Source of the DNA: Distichodus sexfasciatus
Taxonomy: Eukaryota; Chordata; Actinopteri; Characiformes; Distichodontidae
Reading direction: 5' to 3'
DNA length: 64,000 bases
Assembly (NCBI GenBank): GCA_032718565.1
Contig: JAVGVS010000157.1
Span: 732,355 to 796,354, forward strand
Every line of letters begins with the position of its first letter. The first letter of the stretch is position 1. The translations under genes and the position numbers were made by a program. The notes under the pieces were generated by a model. That model had not been told where the DNA came from. It searched no databases and saw nothing but the letters and a program-made list of their open reading frames with translations. Of this stretch, positions 12,401 to 24,700 are shown piece by piece.

Positions 12401-13321
12401 ATGGCAATCATGCCTCGCACAAAAGAGCTGTCTGAAGACCAACGATCAAGAATTGTTAATTTACATAAGGCTGGAAAGGGTTATAAAGTCATCTCAAAGA
12501 TTTTACATATTCATCAGTCTACTGTTAGGCATAAGTCTACTGTTAGTCTATAAATAGAGACAATTTGGTACTGTGGCTACTCTGCCCAGAAGTGGGCGCT
12601 CTGCCAAGATGACCCCAAGAGCACAACGCAAAGTCATCTTTGAGGTAAAGAAGAACCCTAGAGTGACAGTGAATGACGTGAAGAAGTCATTAGAACTGGC
12701 TAACATCTGTGTTCATGAATCAACAACACGCAAAACACTGAACAAGAAAGGAGTCCATGGTAGAGCACCAAGAAGGAAGTCACTGCTGTCAAAAAAGAAC
12801 ATTGCTGTATGCCTGAAGTTTGCAAAAGACCACTTGGATACTCCACCACGGTACTGGGAAAATGTTTTGTGGAGTGATAAAACTAAAATTGGACTATTTG
12901 GGAGGAACAAGCAGAACTTCATTTGGCGCAAAAAGGGCACTGCATAACAACATAAAAACACCATCCCTACAGTAAAGTATGGTGAAGAGAACATCATGAT
13001 TTGGGCCTGCTCTGCTGCATCAGGGCCTGGACAGCTCGCCATCATTGAGGGGAAAATGAATTCCCAAATTTATCAACAAATTCTTCAAGATAATGCTGTC
13101 AGCTGAAGCTCAGAAGAGGCTCGGTGATGCAACAGGACAATGATCCCAAACATCGCAGCAAATGGCTTCAGAGGAACAAAATGGAGTGGCCCAGTCAGAA
13201 CCCCGATCTCAATCCTACTGAGATGCTGTGGAATGACTTGAAGAGAGCAATACACAGAAGACAACCAAAGAATATGGAAGAGTGCAGGTTTGATCTGCAG
13301 TTACAGGAAGCGCCTGGTTGA
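12401..13321 (+). pseudogene. Tc1-like transposase, broken
   Basis: The plus strand opens with MAIMPRTKELSEDQRSRIVN and a helix-turn-helix region, then reads GRSAKMTPRAQRKVIFEVKK. The DDE catalytic region is visible as LWSDKTKIGLFG, DNDPKHRSKWLQ and NPDLNPTEMLWNDLKR, which hold the acidic triad positions. Lesions seen: an 18-bp tandem duplication (AGTCTACTGTTAG repeated near 12.52 kb) that breaks the frame, a TAA after KGTA near 12.95 kb and a further shift near 13.1 kb. It is not functional. Confidence 0.9.
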
Positions 13322-13491
13322 GGTCATTGCTGCCAAAGGAGGGTCAACCAGTAATCAGCCTAAGGGTTCTCCTACTTTTCCCACTACCACTGTGGATGCT
13401 GAATACGTTTGAATAATAAAGACATGAAAGAGTAGAACTTTTTGTGTGTTACTGGTTTAAGCTCATTGTGTATATCAGTACCTGTGACCTA

Positions 13492-14048
13492 AGCTGGGAA
13501 TACACTGTGTGATTTTTTCAATCGTGTTATTCAGCTCCTGCTTAAACTGTACGAGTGAATCGCAGGGGTTAAAAGTTGGCAGCTCACGATTCATGTTCTC
13601 ACACTATACGGCCCGATGCTCTGATGCGACATGCCTGCTCACACTGTACGTCCATACACGACACGTCGGACTCTTGTATCCGGAATTGCAACGTAAACAG
13701 AAGAAGAACGTGCTGCCTTGCTGCTCCGTCTAGTCTAAAAATTCACTTTCACTTCTGTGCGCATGCGCAGTGTGAGATGTTGAGTTAAATCGGCTCGTGG
13801 CACTGCTTCAACAGTGCGATACCCTCACGAGGGGCGACCAGGATTTCAAACAGGTTTGATTTTCTTGCGACCATACGACTACTGATCGGGAGCTGGTCAT
13901 GAGGTGTTAATCGCTTCTCGTTACCCCATGTATACTACACGATGCACGACACACGATTAAGCCGAAACTCGGGCCGATCCCCAAAACACTCGCACGAGTG
14001 AAAAATCGTCTCTAAATGGGCCAAAAATCGCACAGTGTAAGCCCGCCT
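13492..14048. mobile_element. PIF/Harbinger-type MITE, copy 1, inserted in the Tc1 element
   Basis: Same ends and interior as the copy at 44970-45530. The right flank is TTA and the left flank CTA, a 3-bp target duplication with one transition. The interrupted Tc1 sequence (GTGAC...TTAGATGATCAGAT) resumes exactly where a Tc1 3' region should. The element has no coding capacity. Confidence 0.88.
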
Positions 14049-14133
14049 TTAGATGATCAGATCACTTTTTATGACCAATTCATGCAGAAAACCACAAAAT
14101 TCCAAAGGATTCACATACTTTTTACTTTGATTG

Positions 14134-17100
14134 TAAGTGTATGAAGGTAGAGGAGATTAAGAGTAATTATAACATATTTTGTAAACGTTTTGAGCGTTTG
14201 GGCATCTTTTTGTATAAGGTGCAATGTGTATAACCATTCTCTGATCTCTTGCAGTAAATTAAATGCTAACCCAAAAGATAATTTCAGAGACAAATTTGTT
14301 TATGAAATTATCAAATTTTGAATTATTGAATTGTCAACTCACTGTAGTGGCAATATTTTGTTTAAGAAAAGTTATAGGAAGATTAAAACATCCTGACACT
14401 GCACCTTTAATAATTAGCAACATCTTTCCAACAAGGAAGTCCAACATAATGAATTTCTTATCCAAAAAAAAAATCATCCACTCATGAAGCTGCACTTCCA
14501 CAAAGGCATTAGCGCACTTCTCGTAATCTGTGTGATGCATGGAACAAGCAAGGATGTTAAAAAAGAGCAAAAAAAGAATGACAAAACTTGTGACCAGATT
14601 ATTCCTGCATTCTTACATTCCCCAAAACTCAAGTCCAACTTCTCCTTTAAGTCCAAGCCGTTGGGCTTTAAAATGCCCGTCAGAGTCTTGTGATGTGGTT
14701 CCACTTTTAATGACAAACCGCTTATGCATCTGAAATATAAATGACTGACCGTCTCGGTGAGGCACAAGGTGTGGAAAGATCACGGTGGTTCAGCATTATT
14801 TGTTTGACTGAAAGTGTGTCATGTATCATTGTTCCCATTGGCCTCCCTGATACGAGTCACTTCCAGCAGCTAAATCTTCCCGATGGTGACTACCACTAAA
14901 CGCTTGGAGACTGTGATCCAAACAATGGTAACTAACCAACAGGTGAACAGATCTAGAATAAGATTCCCATCTTCATAAAACCCCATGTTTTGGAATAACT
15001 TGTCACAAAGCAAAATCGTGACGAAATGGCATAAAAACTAAAGTAAAACATGCAGTGTATCAGTCATCAGCTAGTGTACACACACTTCAAATATAGGGAG
15101 TGTAATGAGCCATTATGTACTAAAGATCGCCACCTTGTGGCTAATAAGCTCCAATGTTTTGAACTGTGATCTTTCATAAAAAATAATTTTCAGCAAATCA
15201 GCAGAATATTTTTAAAAACTAAACCACTCATAAGAATCATCTAAATGACTGCCACAACAGAACTAAATCTGATGACCATGCAATATAAAACTGCTAAAAT
15301 GTGACATATAATGTACATTTTAAATTTAAAATAGATTTGTACGTTTATATATTATTCATTCCAAAGCATTAAAGCATGTATTGTGATTTTATCAAGTCAT
15401 TATGAGATAAAGATCTCCCCCTTGTGGCTGATCACCTCCAATGTTTTGAAGTGAAAACTTCTATAAAATTCTGTTTTATGCAAAAAAAAAAAAAAGTAAA
15501 AAAAAAAATCAAATGGTAAACTGTATTGCAATAATAAACCTAAATTAAATTCAATGTTAAACAACTACAATAGAAAATGTTATAAATGTTCGGTGTTAAA
15601 TCTGTATAATCTATATTTGTGACCCGATCTGCCGTAATGAGTCGGAAGTTGGCGATTTATTTATTTAGATACGGGCCGATTATGTGGAAAAACATCACAA
15701 AAATATCGATTTTTCTTTTTTGGAGATCAGATTAATTTTTAGGACCTTTTCTTTCATATAAGACCAAAAAAGAAAAATCGATATTTTTGATGTTTGTCAA
15801 CATAATCGGCCCGTATCTAAATAAATAGCACGCCGACTTCCGACTCATTACGGCAGACCGGGTCACATATTATTCATACTACAGTAATAAAACACAGGAA
15901 TTCAAACACCATCAGAGGAATTAACAAACCACAGGTCTTTTTGGAGTACTTATGATTGATCTTTCAAGTCTGCAACTGTACTCCTAATTTGCAGTGCTCC
16001 AAACAATCTTCACTAATTTTGAAATCAACATTTGTCTTCACATTCTGCTGACATCACCAGACTGAAACACCTCTGTCAAAGCAAATAAACCATTAGCTGC
16101 AGCTTCAACTAGTTCCCGGGCTGCACTTTGAATTACGTCCAAACCATCCGTCTGCAGTTTTGTTGCCAAAAAACAAGCCTAACCCCAATCACTTTTTTTA
16201 AATCGAGGGATTGTGCAACTGCATGTGATTCTCAAAAACTAGTCACAGACTGGAAATGAACTTTACCCAAGTATTTTTTTCCAGCATCATGAGTAACATT
16301 TGTGCAACATGACTATGTTTACACAGATTCATATTACATAGGCATAAAAAAATACACTTTAATGCTCTTCAATATGTTGGTTTCTACTATCAAAAGGCTG
16401 GATGAAAATATACTAGTAAAAACATTACAGTACTATTATTACTAGTAATGTCATTTTTTACTATCTATAACTGCAGTATAAACATGTCGGAACTATAAGC
16501 AGTTATTACCTTTTTGCTTTCAGTACTGCTGTAATTTTTCAAGGCGCTCATGAAATTCCCTAAAGATGTTGGTCCATCGAGCTGTAGCTGCAGATCTCCT
16601 GTTCCACCAAAGGTACTCAATTAGATGAAGATTTAAATGTGGAGGTAATTTGAGTTAACTCATTGTCATGTAGAAACCAGTCTGAGATTATATGCGACTT
16701 GTACTTTCATGGTCATACAGGACCCGTAAAAAAGTCAGGTTTGATTCAGTATTAACATATTGGCAGTGCTGAGGAAGTTACCTTTCAAGGGCAGGGTTGA
16801 AGTACAGCCAGGCTACTGTTGTAATATAGGATTTAGCTACACTACAAGTTACAGAGGAAAAAGCTAAATACATTTGAACAATTTCATCCAGTAGTACTTA
16901 ATATATGTTATTGTTTTTATGGATACTCTAAAAGACGTTAAAAGTAATATGAAAATCATTTTTAAGCAAGGCAACGTCAACTCACAAAGGTTTCAATCAC
17001 ATCTTGGAGGGAGAGAACGTTTTGATTTAGATTTGCATAAGTAACTATAATGGCTCATAAGTTCTGTCACCTTTCGTTTTGCCTTTTCGTCATACATTTA

Positions 17101-17976
17101 GATATATATGGTGACGGCTCCTTGTCTCCATCTTCATTAAGCTGGACTCCGTCCTCTGAGTCCATCTCCCAACCTCCCAGACGCCACTTCTGCCAATTAA
17201 ACACCAGTCAGAAACACTTCGTAAAGAGAAAATTGTAGTTTTTGTAACGAGGTAGCATTTTACCACGTTACACCGCTATTTGTCAAACAAAAACTACAGT
17301 TTAAAAAGCTACAGCGTTTTCAAAGTATCTGCACTACTGCTAAAATATTAAAAAGCTCATTTTCGACTACAACTTAGAGATAAATTTGAACAATACATGT
17401 GTAATGAAAAGAAGGAAAGAAAAACTTACGTGTAATTTAACGTTTGAGATGCGGACACGTCCAACAACTGCTAGTTACGAGTAGTTACGAGACGCGACGT
17501 TCACCCTCAGCTTCGCACTGTGTGTCTCTCCAGCAAGTTGGGTTTATATTATGTAGGTATTATCAACCCAACCTGTGTCAAATTAATCCAAAGAACTAAC
17601 CAAATGTTAAAATTACTGATAAAAACCATCTATTTCCCTCACTTCACTTAACCCGTCACCTGCCGCCACCTGAACACCTCTTGCTTGTCATTTCTCTGAG
17701 ACGGTATTCACCCGCCCTTCGCTGTCGTCGTTCTAGAGCCACATTTAGTGTTTCACTCAGAACTTCACACTCTACATGAATGTCATATATAATTTATTTG
17801 TAAGATGTTGTATATTACTGGGGGAAAAATCACAATATATTATTGTTTCAAGTTTGGAAATTTCGATACATGTAATTCCTGGATGTCGTTTTCCTCACCG
17901 TTTACCTCATTTAATAAATATTTTCAAAGCTACTTTGGATGTGTCAGACATCCCAACCTGAGGGAGGTGCCCTGAA
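14134..17976. other. Intergenic DNA with little recognisable content
   Basis: AT-rich apart from the foldback element. A diverged repeat of a common fish type (GATGTTGGTCCATCGAGCTG, TCCTGTTCCACCAAAGGTAC) lies at about 16.53-16.70 kb. Two similar lines (CTCCAATGTTTTGAA.TG with CACCTTGTGGCTAAT) at 15.13 and 15.42 kb suggest a small local duplication. No gene was seen. Confidence 0.45.
15618..15867. mobile_element. Foldback element: 250-bp near-perfect inverted repeat
   Basis: TGTGACCCGATCTGCCGTAA starts the left arm, and the right arm ends in its near-exact reverse complement. The arms are about 98 bp each with few mismatches, containing GATACGGGCCGATTATGT and AAATATCGATTTTTCTTTTT, around a spacer of roughly 50 bp. 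The whole can form one long hairpin. The flanks share TATT, a possible short target duplication. No coding potential. Confidence 0.85.
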
Positions 17977-17987
17977 ATATATATATA

Positions 17988-18069
<82 letters not shown>

Positions 18070-18094
18070 ACACATTTACCCACCCACACACACA
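17977..18094. repeat. (TA)n microsatellite followed by (CA)n
   Basis: About 88 bp of nearly pure TA, interrupted once by GTGTGTG, then CACAA..CCCACCCACACACACA. The Tyr/Ile open frames across it are artefacts. Confidence 0.95.
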
Positions 18095-18939
18095 CAGTAG
18101 CTTGGGAAAGCTACTTTGGAAATGTAATGCGTTACAATCTAAAATGCAATCCCTACAATCCCTATCTAAAATGCAATAGTAGTGTAACTATTTCAATTAC
18201 TTTAACAAAGTAAGGTAAATATTTACATTTGATTACTTTTGTACATTCTGAATTAATTTTCTCAACTGTCAACCGTTTTCAGTTTTTGAAACCTGGTTAA
18301 CCTTACAGCATTACTCAACACTGACTGCTGTCAAAATCCTTTTAAACTCCCTCAACACAGCCACAGCCGTGTCAGACTTCAACACCGCTTTACTGTGAGA
18401 TCATGCTGATCTTTCAATACCTATGCCTGCTAAATCAAATATTTGACATTCAACATTTGGTGAATATCACTGAATAAGCAGTTGTCTATTCATGTGGGAT
18501 TGATTGCACATATAGCTACAGCTCATTTTTATTTCCTGCAATGGACTAGGCCTACATTGTAGTTCCTATCTGGCATTGCAGGCCTCCTCGCAACTGCAGC
18601 TCAGACCGCTTGTAGGCTGTAGATCCAGCAGCAAGTGGTGTTGCAAATTCAAACATGATAACAGAACCAATTAGACATATCGGAATAGTATCAGACTTTC
18701 AGCTGTAAATGGATGATGTGCACAAGAAAAAATGGCAAAATAATATTATTAAACATATAGCCAATGTTTCTGCAGAAGATATTGAGATGTAACTGAAATG
18801 GTAATCCTGAATATTTCCTGAAAGTAACTGTAATTTAATTACACATTTTTTCAAAGTAATGTAACTGATTACTGTTACTTTTATTTTGTAATTAAATTAC
18901 GTAATTTTGTTACACGTAACTTGTTACTCCCCAACGCTG
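18095..18939. mobile_element. hAT-type MITE (845 bp) between simple repeats
   Basis: The left end CAGTAGCTTGGGAAAGCTAC and right end (reverse complement) CAGCGTTGGGGAGTAACAAG are diverged inverted repeats of the common teleost CAGTGTTGGGGAGTAAC family. Inside are the usual GTAATG.GTTAC and TTTTGTAATTAAATTACGTA motifs. The element lies exactly between a (CA)n and a (TG)n tract. A second, inverted fragment of the same end (TGTAACAAAATTACATAATT...) follows at about 19005-19070. Confidence 0.65.
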
Positions 18940-19004
18940 TGTGTGTGTGTGTGTGTATATATATATACGTGTGTATATATGTACACACACACACATGTGT
19001 ACAT
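18940..19004. repeat. (TG)n(TA)n(CA)n microsatellite
   Basis: TG repeats pass into TATATATATACGTGTGTATA and then ACACACACACA, giving a locally palindromic simple repeat between two inverted MITE ends. Confidence 0.9.
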
Positions 19005-19070
19005 GTAACAAAATTACATAATTTAATTACAAAATAAAAGTAATTAATATGTTACTGTATAAAAAGTGTA

Positions 19071-20449
19071 TATGTATGTTACTGTATAAAAAGTGATGGC
19101 AATGATTTTCATACAGATTGGACAAGCGAATACAGAACGTCAGGAAGACGAGATGAACACACGCACACACGCAGAAACAAGGTCAGACGTTGACCTCATA
19201 ATTTACATAACGTGATTGACCCAAATCACCGGTTAATAGAGAGAGCTTATCAAATAATTAATGCAACAGCAACACAGCTTGATACATACAAAAAAACAGA
19301 CATGCCCGAAATCAAAATAGAAAACAAGTTTAATTTTAATGTACAAATTTACATGAAAAAAATGCAACCTCAATTTGACGCTACACAGAAAAAAGTAGAC
19401 ACACAAAAGGGAGTCTCGGAAAGAATGAAAGAAACGACACACAAAGAAAAGACCAAAAATAAAAATCCAGATCGTTTGAAGGCCTCCGATTTGTCTGTAC
19501 GGACAAACCATGAGGAACGATGAGGGACACGAATTTATGTTACGATGTTATACACGACTGTATCGAATAGTCGCCAAGTTTTACAGAGAGCTGGACATGA
19601 AGAAACATGCAGAAGAGCAAAACCCAGTCTTCCAGAAACGACACGGAGCCAAAATGCTACTAAAGTTGTCACATCAATAAGCGCTTCCATCAGGTACACT
19701 CATTGCTCAAACTTTTACCTCACTGGATAAATATGTTAAATAATAAGACACCATTAACCTCATAAATATGACGGCATACAAGAGCCATTGTAGATTTAAC
19801 CAAAATTCTGAGTGACTCAGAGAGAAACCAGTCAGAAGATTACAGCAATAAATAAAAACTGCTATTTTCTAACATGGTACAGACGTATATTTGTGAGATA
19901 TCAAAGTTTACATTTACCAAACTAACCTCCCACTTTGTAGAAAACATTAAAGTAGCAAACTTCTGGAAAAATTAAGATATCTTTACATCGTATAGTCATA
20001 ACATTTGAGAGGGAAAAGGTGCCAATTGAAACGATTAAAGGTGCAAATTTAACACAGGGAAAATTTGCACAAGGAAAAAATCCTGAACTTTTCAAGAAGT
20101 TTTTCAGGTCTCAAATCAACGGGATTTGGATTTTCTACAATGGCCCAAATACATTCGTTCATAAAACAAAACTGATAAATGCAAAGCAACCTTTACCCAG
20201 GTCCGGAGTTAAGATTTCTGTTCAATGCTCTGCATCTTAACTTGATGTGGCTAAAAATGTCCCTCACTTTTTGTGTTCTATCTCCGACACCACTATGTAA
20301 TACCACTTTTCATTCAATTTTATAATTTATATAATAGATAATTCAGCCCAGACTACAATTATTTTAACAATCTGAGCCTTGTTTACTGAATTACGATCCT
20401 TACACAAATTGAGAGTATGATGCTTTGTATGGCTGAAATCGCAGTCTTA
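19071..20449. other. Intergenic DNA with one unexplained open frame
   Basis: Contains a plus-strand open frame of 103 codons (19212-19523), lysine-rich, with no recognised relative and no splice or promoter context. The rest is AT-rich with no gene signal. I do not call it coding. Confidence 0.4.
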
Positions 20450-21200
20450 GGGTGCTTTCACACCTTAGTACGCTTGCTCTGGTCCGAATCGGTTCATAAT
20501 TTTATAAACTTGTAGCATTTTGTCCTTGGTTCGGTTTGTTTTCACACTGGAAAAAATCCAGGCATACCAAAATGTGTCACTTTAAATCACGCGAGAACGT
20601 CCTCTCCGCTTATTGGTCAGATGTGTTTGCCGCGTGAACAAAAATGTAAATACAGCAAGAAGATTGGTTTTGTGTTAAGTGTTTCAAGATGGAGAACTAA
20701 TATAATGCGGTAGAATGAGTGGACTGGTTGTCGCCCTGGTGATTACTTTCTACATCTTGTGCGTTCACCACTTCAGATGAATTATTGCGTTTGAAAATCA
20801 AGCGCGGTTGCGGCTGGAAAACAGCGTATTAATGCGCCGCATTCGCCGAAGGCGCATATCGCAAAAATACAGGAGGTGGCGCGCATTAATAAGGAGGAAC
20901 AGTGATGTGCTCATCATGCCAAATTTTTCCCAAAGATCCAACAAGGAAGGTATATCATGTGATTCGCAGCCTTTGGTCCTGTTTTGGTTCGGTATGCTTT
21001 GTCACCAGGAGGACCGCACCAGAGTTTGCTAACTGATTCAGATCGAGACCACCTCTTTTTGGGGGTCTCGGTGCGGTTGTTTTAGCCCGCATCCGAGTGC
21101 GATTACCGTGTTTACACCAGACCAAACGAACCGCACCGGGAGGGGAAACGAACTCGAGTTCGATTGAAGCGGACTAAAGCCTGTAGGTATGAAAGCACCC
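20450..21200. mobile_element. PIF/Harbinger-type MITE (751 bp)
   Basis: GGGTGCTTTCACACCTTAGT at the left end pairs with GGGTGCTTTCATACCTACAG at the right end (reverse complement). TTA flanks both sides as an exact 3-bp target duplication. The interior has short inverted motifs rich in CGGTGCGGTT and GGTTCGGT but no transposase. It is a different family from the one at 13492 and 44970. Confidence 0.82.
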
Positions 21201-21799
21201 TTAACTCGATATAGGCTTTGGGGAAGTTTGTGTAAATTTCTCATGATGCTTACAAAAAACAGTAAAAAAAATTATGTCAAGAAGAAACTGCCATCTTAAC
21301 TTGGCGTAGGTTTGTGAGTAATTTGGCAGAAGTACATTGTGCAAAGATACTTGATCAATCTTTTTTTGTTTTCCCTAGAAATGTTCCACACCATCCGTGA
21401 CAACCAAAATATTAACACCTGCATCAGATCAATGCAAATTAAGGGCCGATTAAGTGACCTACAGTCTAGATTCGCTTCACTTCTTCAACTTCATCTAATC
21501 GAGGGCTCTCGTGGCTGATTTTTTTTCTTTTTTAGAGATCCAAGACAGGCATCTGGAAGCAAAATGTTGTCTGAGCATCCAGAAAAAGCAGTCACACACA
21601 TACACACAAATGAGGTACAACGTTGGAACCGGACTCTGTATAGCGTTTGTTTTCGGCAGTTCTACATCTGCATCATGCGAGAGGGTACCGTAATGATGGA
21701 GGCTTGAGCGTGGTGTCAAGAGGACAGACCGGAGTTTTATTGAGGTCAGCGTTCTGAGTCTGTGTGTGCAGACGGAGACAAGAGAGGAAGGGGGGGTGG
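21201..21799 (-). other. lonrf2: 3' flank and 3' UTR of lonrf2
   Basis: Directly past the lonrf2 stop; the first ~70 bp up to the AATAAA is probable 3' UTR. The remainder shows no gene. Confidence 0.45.
21736..21741 (-). terminator. lonrf2: Candidate polyadenylation signal for lonrf2
   Basis: An AATAAA hexamer on the minus strand (TTTATT on the plus strand) lies about 60 bp past the lonrf2 stop codon. It is the first consensus signal after the stop. It would give an unusually short 3' UTR, so a more distal signal may be the main one. Confidence 0.35.
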
Positions 21800-24700
21800 T
21801 CATCGTGGCCGCTTGCGGGTGACAAAGACGAGTACGCGGCGGATGGCGATGAGCCGGTCTTTTAGAGACGTCATTGCCAGAATGGTCAGCTGCGCTCTGC
21901 TCTCGAGGGGCAAAACGGCCAGCAGCCACCAGCACCAAGCCGGACCGCTGGGGTTCCCCTGATAGACAGATGGAAAGAGATTTTTTATATAAAACACACT
22001 GCACATGTGAAACCCATTTAAAAAAGAAAGAGCCGTTGTGAACGGAGCTTCGTGGTGCTTACTGAGACAGCGATTAGAGACATGGATTTGCAAGAGCTGA
22101 TCTGACGCTGCTTCTCACCTGTGGTTCGGGGTCCTTAGCCGGCAGATGACCGAAGTGGCTGAGGATCTGACTCTTCATGTTGTCTTTGAGGGACGTGAAC
22201 CAAGCGTTGGCCTGATCGTACACAGAGTCGTGCAGCTTCAAGAGCTCCGTCAGCTCCTCACCCTCAACCTGAACAACAAACCCACACACACATCCAAAAA
22301 CACCAACACACGGTCAGAACGGAAGACTGGTGATCTCTCACTCTTTCCCTCTCACATACACACTTTGATAAAGTCTCTTTCTCTCGGTCCTTCACCTTCT
22401 TGTCCTGCAGGTACTCGATCTTGGCCGTGTTGTAGCCGTCTCGCTGCCCGTGACTCAGCACTTTAAAGCGCGACACGCCAATGGTATCCACCACTGAGCG
22501 GCCGTCGGGGAAGAACTTGACGTCTCGCACCTCCAGCATGCAGCCGAAATCGGCGAACCTGGAATCGTAACAGATCAGAACTTTTATTCGAGCTTCCAGT
22601 GCTGCTTCCAGTTTCATTAGCAGGGCTGTAACGATGCATCAGTCTACATCAACGATCCCACAGTATCTATCCAAAATCTTGGAATTGATGCATTGTTACA
22701 CCTCTAGTTCCTGAATGCCAGCTTTTTCATAAGTAAAGGCTGTAAGTGTCTAAATGTCCCATCGTTCTCCCTCTCCAACAAAGGGCTCTAGTTTGGAGCA
22801 GTTCTCACCCCTTCAGCTCGTCTGAGATGCACATGCCGAACTGCTTGGTTCCCGTCTCCATAGCCCTGCGGATCATGAGGCGGTAGCGAGGCTCGAAGAC
22901 ATGCAGTGGGCAAGGGATTGTGGGAAACGCCATCGTACACACAAAGATAGGCACTTCAAGATTTAAGCTGTGGAGGATGAAAAAAATTTATCCAAAAAAT
23001 GTGATGCATAAGGTCACATAAACGTGCAAATGCTACAGGTGCAATTACACAATATTGTTCACAATCATAGTTGGTGCAGTACAAAAAAAATTTGTCGCAA
23101 CTGCATAAATGGTTTTAAGTTGAGGGGAATGAAAGAAGCATGTTAACATAACTCGAGGAAGACTCACTTTGACAGCTCCTTCATTTCTTCTTCATGCACC
23201 TTCCTCCTCTCGTCCAGCTCCTCCTTCAGGTAGCGCTGCAGCACCTCCTCCATCAGGAAGGTTTTGTTGTAGCCTCTAGCCGCCAGATACTGTAACGGCA
23301 AGCAACCTTACGCCATCAGTCTTCATCTAGACCACTCGAACGTCTCACTCAAGTCTGTATCACGGCTGCAATTATGCCTTATAGGATTACTATCGCAAGC
23401 ATTTGACAGGCCTTGGCCATTCCTCCACAAATCTGAGCGCAGGATCAGAATTGAATCAGAATGACGTAACCATGGCCCTTAATCTGAGAGTTCTGCAGTT
23501 AACACTGCACATGTTGTAACACTAGGCAGTAGAACTCTGGGAATTGAGGAACAGATATATTGGATATATATTCGATTTAGAAATTGGAGATAATTTTGTA
23601 CTCATTATGATTCAGATTTCATGTTAGACACATTTTTCTCCTGCCAAGGCTCCCTCTATATAAAACTACTTTGTGGGATAACCAAAAGGTATAAAAATCT
23701 TCATAAAGACCTATGATCTTGAAGAAACTGTGTAACTTCTGTGTGCTAAACATGTAGAAATGTTTCTGCACGTTAAAGCTGAGCTAACTTATAAACTATA
23801 AGCTGCTAATTTGATGTCAAGTTCATATGATTAACGGGCTAACCACTAGAAAATTCATGGAATAGTTCTCCTTATTGGCAATGCCCCCTTGTGGTCAAAA
23901 TAGAGAATTACAGCCTTAATGGCAACAACATTTATGGTGGCGCTTCATATGCGGCAAAAGAGGTAAATCTTTGACATGAAAAAAGAGGGTTGCAGTTGGG
24001 CTATTGATAAATGGAAGAAGTTTGATATATTGATATATTATTCCAAGTCGCCTAAAGGATTGCCCAAAGATGATTCACACTGGCTGGACACTTCTTACGA
24101 ACATCACGGTCCAGTTCCTCCCATAGTAGCTCAATTGGGTTGAGCTATATTATTATGTAATCAAAGTAGAAATTATTATTGCTGGTATCCAAAGATAATG
24201 TCAAGTTAATGTATTTGCACCAAAAAATGATAAGGATTTATGATGATATCGTCCAAAATCCCACTTTGCCAGGGGCGTTTCCGAACTTTTGGAGGGCAGT
24301 GTATATATACACACACACATATATATATAAGTATATATGTGTTACAAAACCTGATAAGCACAGTAAAGTTTTAAAACTCTATGAGAAGGAGATGGACAGT
24401 GGTACCTCAGAGAGGTTCTCCTTGCACAGAGGACAGTTAGGGTTGTGGTCCAGGCAGCGCTCCAGACACTTGAGGCAGAAAGTGTGTCCACAGGGAGTGG
24501 TGACCGGCTCGTAGAACAATCTGGGAAGACAAGCAAGAAACCTGTAACTAACACTGTCCTTTGCAACCTGCAGGAGGAAGAGGTTGCTATCCGGTTTTTA
24601 CCTCATGCAGAGGGAACACTCCATATCAGCACTGTCCAGCAGCTGTCCAGCAACTTCCCTCACACCACTGTGCACTGCTGCAGACTCACTGCAACCTCCA

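Larger units (their letters stand above)
12112..14133 (+). mobile_element. Tc1/mariner element carrying a nested MITE
   Basis: Inverted ends CAGTCAAAGTAAAAAGTATG (left) and CAATCAAAGTAAAAAGTATG (right, reverse complement) are each bordered by TA, the Tc1/mariner target. Both extend inwards to TTGGAATTTT. The element is 2.0 kb because a 557-bp Harbinger MITE sits at 13492-14048; without it the length is about 1.46 kb, normal for Tc1. The transposase inside is broken. Confidence 0.9.

Noticed and set aside
13576..13788. Cys/His-rich 70-codon frame that occurs twice (also at 45054-45257)
   Set aside because: The duplication is explained by two copies of one Harbinger MITE; the frame has no zinc-finger spacing and no other support.
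17907..18213. Frames rich in Tyr-Ile repeats
   Set aside because: Produced by the (TA)n microsatellite.
19212..19523. 103-codon lysine-rich plus-strand frame
   Set aside because: No recognised homologue, no promoter, no splice signals, AT-rich surroundings; left uncalled.
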